From assembly GCA_021521415.1 (NCBI GenBank), contig JAIQDT010002845.1, positions 1-64,000 of the forward strand: DNA of 64,000 nucleotides. Reading direction: 5' to 3'. This DNA comes from Bidens hawaiensis. Its lineage: Eukaryota > Streptophyta > Magnoliopsida > Asterales > Asteraceae. The notes under the pieces were generated by a model. The model had not been told where the DNA came from. It did not search any database and was given only the letters and a program-made list of their open reading frames with translations. Positions 58,984 through 64,000 of the stretch are shown here, one piece after another (position 1 is the stretch's first letter; each line of letters starts with the position of its first letter). The position numbers and the translations under genes are program-made.

Positions 58984-59314
58984 GGCTGTCATACAAGCAA
59001 TCTAGATGTGAAACCACTCTAAACTACGTAGTTTTGAGTAAATTAAAACAAAACGTTTTATTCTTGCTGTTTTGTTCCTATTTTCTCTCGAACAATCTTA
59101 CCTTCATCGTTCACCCATCTTCATATTTTGATTTAAATTCCCTAAAATTGAATTCTTGTTTGATAACTACAAAATATTTATGTCAATTTTTTTTGTGTTT
59201 GTCGATTAGTGAAAGAGGAATTGTAAACTTCGAATTGATGGAAATGTTTAATTACACATAAATAGAGGTAGAATTCATGAAGTTTCATAACTTTCAAAAT
59301 GGTTGAATTATTAT
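58980..59314. mobile_element. TA-flanked element fragment, relative of 30739
   Basis: Begins GGGGCTGTCATACAAGC after a long TA run (58939-58979) and contains AAACTACGTAGTTT at 59021-59034. The similarity to 30739 is confined to the first 100 bp or so. It is cut at 59315 by the Sirevirus LTR. Confidence 0.4.
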
Positions 59315-60311
59315 TGTCAGGACCGTCTTTCGAGTGCAACCTTAGCAAAGGTTTGACAAGAACACACCGACTTAATTACTCAAAGACCGATTGAGTTTCC
59401 CGGCGGAATCAGGATATTTAATGATTGAGAATGAAAGCTTGTGGAGAATTATCAAACACAAAACAATAAATGATAATCGGTAAAGACTATTTCAATGACA
59501 AAGATTCACTATATTAAATGATACGTCAATGATACAGTGAATGGAATGTCTAGGGTTTTGTATGACGGCGACTTTTGATATTCGTCTGCAAAGATTGTCA
59601 GTATGCGTGCTAAAAAACCGTCCCCTAGTCGTACCCTAGGATGTCTATATATAGACCCTAACATTCCATGTATACGTCCTAGACATTACATAATGAAAGA
59701 TAAATCTAATACAAGTGTTTCAGACCTCGAGCAAGCTTCCTATACAAGGTGTGCTCGGAGAGTGTCCTCGAGCATACTTTACTTAAAATATATTCTCTTT
59801 CGGAGAATACATATTCTCTTCGAGTAAGCTTCATTCCTCTTGACTTGTTCAAACTTTGCTCGAATAAGTCCATCGAGCAAGCTCATTCTTCTTGATGTCT
59901 TCAGCTTTTCTTATTTAGCAATCTTTATCATGCTCGGATGTAAATCTTGCTCGGTAACTGAACTGTGCTCGAAGTCTTTGCTTTGATTCATGTGACATCC
60001 TCTTATTGCATCCATGATCATCCCCATGTGCTCGATCATCCTGTGCTAGTAACACTTGGCTGGAACTTGTATGATCAAGCTGTTTGCTCGATTGGCAATC
60101 CATGCTCGATAGAAGAATACCCTTGCTCGTTGAAGTGTAGCTTGCTCGAAGCCTTCAACACTTAGAAGAATCAACCATTTAAGATTCAGAACCTTGCTCG
60201 AAGTAGTAAAAACCATGCTTGATCGTCTGGGCTTGCTCGTATTCCATACTTAGCCGTTTCTGAGGAGGTTGAGAAGTTCCAATCTTCCTTATTAAGAAAT
60301 TCGACCCAACA
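59315..60311 (-). repeat. Sirevirus LTR, second copy (3' LTR on the minus strand)
   Basis: Read on the minus strand it starts TGTTGGGTCG (60311) after the CTAGGGAGAGAT polypurine region and ends GGTCCTGACA (59315). It is homologous along its length to 7430-8477 but clearly more diverged. TGCTCGA on the plus strand is the complement of the TCGAGCA array. TATATATAG near 59645-59653 corresponds to the TATA region. Confidence 0.9.
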
Positions 60312-60528
60312 ATCTCTCCCTAGATTGGAACAAGCTCAGATGCACCAAAACATACTTGCACAGAGTTACACATGTATCAGATTTCTAGATAAATCATTTA
60401 AGAACGTGTCATTTCATTACATAATTGGAATTTTTGCCACATAGGCATTTCACACTAAATTTTTACAACTCAAACAAAATACAAAGATAAGCAGAATTAA
60501 AAATCAATCATCCATTAGCTCCATTCTG
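60312..60528 (-). other. 3' untranslated tail of the second Sirevirus copy
   Basis: Non-coding, homologous to 22801-23009 in reverse orientation, including the polypurine tract next to the LTR. Confidence 0.75.
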
Positions 60529-61898
60529 TTATCTTCTTCCTCTGTTCTTGGCTTCAGCCCTTTCTTTCAGTTTCTTCACATATGCAGCTCTTTGCTTCAG
60601 CATGTCAAGTTTAGAGGAGTCAGAGGCATCACTTGGGAATCTTGCATCAATCAAATCTTGTAAGTCTTGTGGATGCATATAATGCAGATCTCCATCCTCC
60701 CTTATGACTGCAATTGGTATCCCTGACTCATTTCTCAAAGTGGCCGAATCATCATTTTGATTGTACGTTATGTATGTGATTCTTCCAAATTGTTGCACTC
60801 TTGAGTTGGGTTCCTTCATCACTTCTCTCGTAGCCAAGCACTCTTTTAAGTTCTTCCTTTTCTGATGAGTGCTGCTTGCTAGAGTTCTTTGTTTCTTTGA
60901 TTTAGAGAGGGAAAGCTCGGATATGTGAACTTCACTTATTCTCTTCCTCCTCTTCTCTTTTTCTACTTGGTTCCTGATCTCTCTCTTCTTTTGCTACAGA
61001 AATGGGAATCCCTTTTCTGCTTGATCCTTTAAAAACTTTGAGAGATCATTCCTCAGTTGACCAGATGGTTGACTTCTTACTTGATTGTCATATAAATTCA
61101 GCTCAGCCATCTTGGTCAGTTGTTCTTCTGAAAAGTTTCTCAAATCATCTCTGAAGATGATGAGATGTTCTGTTTCATCTTCAGTCACAACCCTTAATGT
61201 CTTTGATCTTCTATCAAAATAAAGATGTGTGGGCAAATTCAATTTTCTTGGCTGCACAGGCCTCACACTCTCTGACCTTTGGGTTCTGCTTGAGCACCCT
61301 ATTTCAAGTTTCTTAATCTTATCAAGACCCTCTTCAACATAACATCTTTTTATTGTATCTTCAGTTTGCATTAACAGTCTTGACATTTTTACTCCCTTTT
61401 TGTGGAGGGCATTCATCATCTCTGCATGTACTTCTTGCTCTGCCCTCCTCCTATTTTCCTGTATTTTTCTTTGTGTTTCCAGATACATCCTCTGCTCTCT
61501 GTTATATATTTCCATTAGTTTAGCAAGAGGCATGTTCTGAAATTGTTCTTCAGTCATTCCTTTCTCCATCACAATTCTTTTCAACATGTCTACCCTCTGA
61601 GGGTCCTCAAACCACTTCTTCAATTCTTGATTTTTTTCTTTCAGCTTCATCCCTTTCCCTCTGTAATCTCATTTTCAACTTTTGCTCTCTTTCATATTTT
61701 TCACGACTTTTTTGGTCTTTGTGAGAGACTTTGATCTGTTCAATTCTTCTTTTCAATTCTCCATGAGACAGATCTGTCAAGAAGTTGTAGCTGTATCCAT
61801 ATAGTTGAAGAAATTTGATATCTTTGTGTTTTGACTTCAAGGATTCATATGCTTCTTCATCCTTTTGGTTCTTTTTAGTTCTTTTCTTGCTACTGTCT
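60529..61898 (-). pseudogene. Sirevirus third ORF, C-terminal part (second copy)
   Basis: Minus-strand relative of 21400-22797. The upstream frame (61898-61607) reads HKDIKFLQLYGYSYNFLTDL and a Lys/Glu coiled coil. The next frame (61650-60994) has MKLKEKNQELKKWFEDPQRV, TLRVVTEDETEHLIIFRDDL and a stop after KGFPFL. The last part (60837-60529) has QQFGRITYITYNQND and the second strand-helix module. The +1 shift between the first two frames lies at the same place as in the other copy. Its 5' part is removed by the gypsy LTR starting at 61899. Conservation of these modules between two diverged copies supports a real protein. Confidence 0.8.
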
Positions 61899-62409
61899 TG
61901 TAACATCCCGAAATTTCAAAGTGATATTAATTATATTACTTACTAATAGAGGGAAAGTTTACTCGAGTTGTCAGGAAATAAATAATAGAGTAGGAGTTGG
62001 TATGAGTCGGGATAGTGTTGGATTAATGGAGACGGGTTAAATGAGAATGGGCCTTAGGTCCATGGGATTTCAGGGATATAAATATCCCCTAAACCCAAAA
62101 ATATCTTCATTTCCTTACTTTCTACACACACACTCCAAAAACACACACACCATCTACACCGCCGCCAGGCCGAGGAGAGGAACGGGTAGATCCGAGAGAG
62201 AGAGAGAGCGATTAGTGTGTTAACAAGTTAAACGAGATCCAAACAAGCTCAAAAAGGTATGACTCTTGATCTTTGAAGTTTAAAGATCCAAGCTTTTTAG
62301 TGTAGAAACGACCGAAAATGGTCGGGAAGCGTAGTGGGTGATATTGAACCATAGCAAGGGTGTTAAAATCGCTCAAAATGCTGGACAGAAACCGAACAGC
62401 GGCTGATCT

Positions 62410-62745
62410 GGAAAACTTCGCCTGCAACTGGGCAACTTCGCCTTCAAAGCGATGAACTTCGCCTGCAAGCTAAGTTCGCCTGATGAAATTCGCCTGCAAG
62501 CTAAGTTCGCCTGATGGCAACTTCGCTGTAAAGTTAAGTTCGCCTAACTGGTAACTTCGCCTGAGGCCAAGTTCGCCTGATGACAACTTCGCCTGAAGCC
62601 AAGTTCGCCTGATGGCAACTTCGCTGTAAAGCTAAGTTCGCCTAGCTGGTAACTTCGCCTAAAGCTAAGTTCGCTTAAGGTTAACTTCGCCTAGAGCTAA
62701 GTTCGCCCGAGGGTTAACTTCGCCTAAAGTCAAGTTCGATTAGAA
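62410..62745 (+). repeat. CTTCGCC / AGTTCGCC degenerate tandem array
   Basis: About twenty alternating AACTTCGCC and AAGTTCGCC cores spaced 12-22 bp apart, joined by TGAAGC, TGATGGC or TAAAGCT. Longer units of about 33-60 bp recur (for example 62515-62575 and 62602-62662). Absent from the 31120-32218 copy, which lacks this part. Confidence 0.85.
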
Positions 62746-63464
62746 AATAAATTAAAAATCTAATGAAAAATGTGTTAAGACAGCTCGACCCCAGCCAGGG
62801 GCTCTGCCCCTTGGACCCTGCTAGGGGCTGCCGCCCCTAGACCCCGCTGCCAGGGGCGCTGCCCCCGGACCCCCGTTCGTTATGGGTAGTAGTTAAGACT
62901 GGAAAGATGATATGAGTAGTGATAGTTGTTTGATACGTATACTTGTTATACAGTCAGCCGTGCACAACTGAAGAAAGGGATTACGATTAACGGTGAACGT
63001 AACCGTGTTCAGGTGAGTTTCTAGCCCCATTCCTTGTTATGTTTTCGGGGCTGTGTGCATACTCGATGTGTTGTTAATACATTTATCCTAAGTGATAAGT
63101 GTATGTCATATGTGATATGTGTGATAGATATGAATGATTGTTTGTCGGTACGCGAACGATCTTCGGATATTGCGCGTACTGTCAGGTTAAAAATAAAGGT
63201 ACGAATATTATATATCGAAGATGTATGAATATTTCAAATGAATACTTGTCGGGGTGTGAATGATCTTCGGATATTGCACGTAACGAAAAGGGGTATGGTT
63301 GTTAAATGAATGAGGTAAAGAATGCCTAGAGTGTTCTTATGGTATAATGTAAGTATGTGTATATAGGTACACGAATGACATGTGAGTTCTACGTTCGACA
63401 TAGTAAGTTAGGATGGCAAATCCCTCTAGCTTCTGTCGGACTTAGACTCGGCTGGTGATGGCGT

Positions 63465-64000
63465 AGTTAAGGACTGCGAGCCTTATACGTGAAGTAGATG
63501 ATATATGTAAACGTAGATAAGGACTGCGAACCTTATACGTAATGTAGATAGGCGTCAGCATAGGAAAGGACTGTGAACCTTATACGTGCTGTATTTGTAG
63601 CATAGGGGAGGACTGCGAACCTCGTACGTGCTATGAATTAGGTTGCAACATAGGGAAGGACTGCGAACCTTGTACGTGTTGTGGATGTATTTCAGCATAG
63701 GAAAGGACTGTGAACCTTATACGTGTTGATTTTGTAGCATAGGGGAGGACTGCGAACCTCGTACGTGCTATGAATTAGGTTGCAACATAGGGAAGGACTG
63801 CGAACCTTGTACGTGTTGTGGATGTATTTCAGCATAGGAAAGGACTGTGAACCTTATACGTGCTGATTTTGTAGCATAAGGGAGGACTGCGAACCTCGTA
63901 CGTGCTATGAATTAGGTTGCAACATAGGGAAGGACTGCGAACCTTGTACGTGTTGTGGATGTACTATGGTATAGGGAAGGACCGCGATCCTTGTACGTAC
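63465..64000 (+). repeat. Higher-order minisatellite, 137-bp period
   Basis: Basic units of about 35-50 bp share GGACTGCGAACCTTGTACGTG with variants. From 63602 three different units form a 137-bp higher-order repeat (starts at 63602, 63739 and 63876). It continues to the window edge. Confidence 0.88.

Larger units (their letters stand above)
61899..64000 (+). mobile_element. Ty3/gypsy LTR (5' part), inserted in the Sirevirus ORF3, runs off the window
   Basis: Starts TGTAACATCCCGAAATTTC inside the minus-strand ORF3. It contains a CTTCGCC-rich array (62410-62745), three GC hairpins (62781-62873), GTCAGCCGTGCACAAC and CAGGTGAGTTTCTAG as in 31120-32218, and a minisatellite from about 63420 to the end. 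The LTR end GGGCCTTACA is not reached. The window stops inside the minisatellite. Confidence 0.8.

Noticed and set aside
63465..64000. Regular repeats with spacers, superficially CRISPR-like
   Set aside because: The 'spacers' themselves recur in a 137-bp higher-order pattern, the host is a plant, and the array lies in an LTR.
1..64000. tRNA, rRNA, organelle insertions or host single-copy genes
   Set aside because: None could be supported by sequence; I did not recognise any cloverleaf, rRNA segment or intact multi-exon host gene.

Overview
This is repeat-dense intergenic DNA from a large plant nuclear genome. The extra third ORF of the Sirevirus-type copia element and the style of the hAT, MULE and gypsy families suggest a eudicot, most likely Asteraceae; that placement is from recall of related proteins, not a search. 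I see no intact host gene, no tRNA or rRNA, and nothing prokaryotic. Almost everything is transposable-element sequence, much of it nested.

Layout. 1-2.5 kb: unassigned DNA with GC-rich palindromic motifs, then a 680-bp hAT element with a perfect 8-bp target duplication. 2.69-25.4 kb: an older element ('A') with hairpin-like ends and a broken minus-strand gene (retrotransposon-ORF1 or plant-mobile-domain-like). It is split into collinear pieces by a Ty3/gypsy LTR (5350-7322), a 16.6-kb Ty1/copia Sirevirus (7430-24051) that landed in an ATAAT microsatellite, and a hAT MITE (24455-25010). 25.7-29.6 kb: a MULE ('B') with clustered long palindromes at both ends and a broken minus-strand FAR1/MULE transposase, itself cut by a hAT element (26588-27276).

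29.6-37.8 kb: gypsy LTR debris, a TA-flanked element with tandem repeats, and a non-autonomous Mutator-type element with a perfect 9-bp duplication (34262-35457). About 37.8-58.2 kb: one minus-strand chromovirus-like gypsy element with very long LTRs. Its leader is interrupted by a block of TA-flanked TIR elements and a coding-less LTR element (LARD, 45720-53005) whose two LTRs form a filled/empty pair for a later MITE insertion. 58.3-64 kb: another copy of that MITE, the 3' part of a second Sirevirus copy on the minus strand, and a gypsy LTR rich in minisatellites that runs off the window.

Most interesting system. The Sirevirus carries, after gag-pol, a 4.45-kb third ORF built like its own transcription unit: a 2.6-kb region dotted with TCGAGCA motifs, a TATAAAAG box (17982), a CT-rich leader, and a 203-bp intron with GTAAGG donor, TACTAAC branch site and polypyrimidine-CAG acceptor ending 6 bp before the ATG. 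The same TCGAGCA motif crowds the U3 of the LTRs upstream of their own TATA box. This suggests an element with two promoters under one cis-regulatory code, producing a long coiled-coil protein of unknown function.
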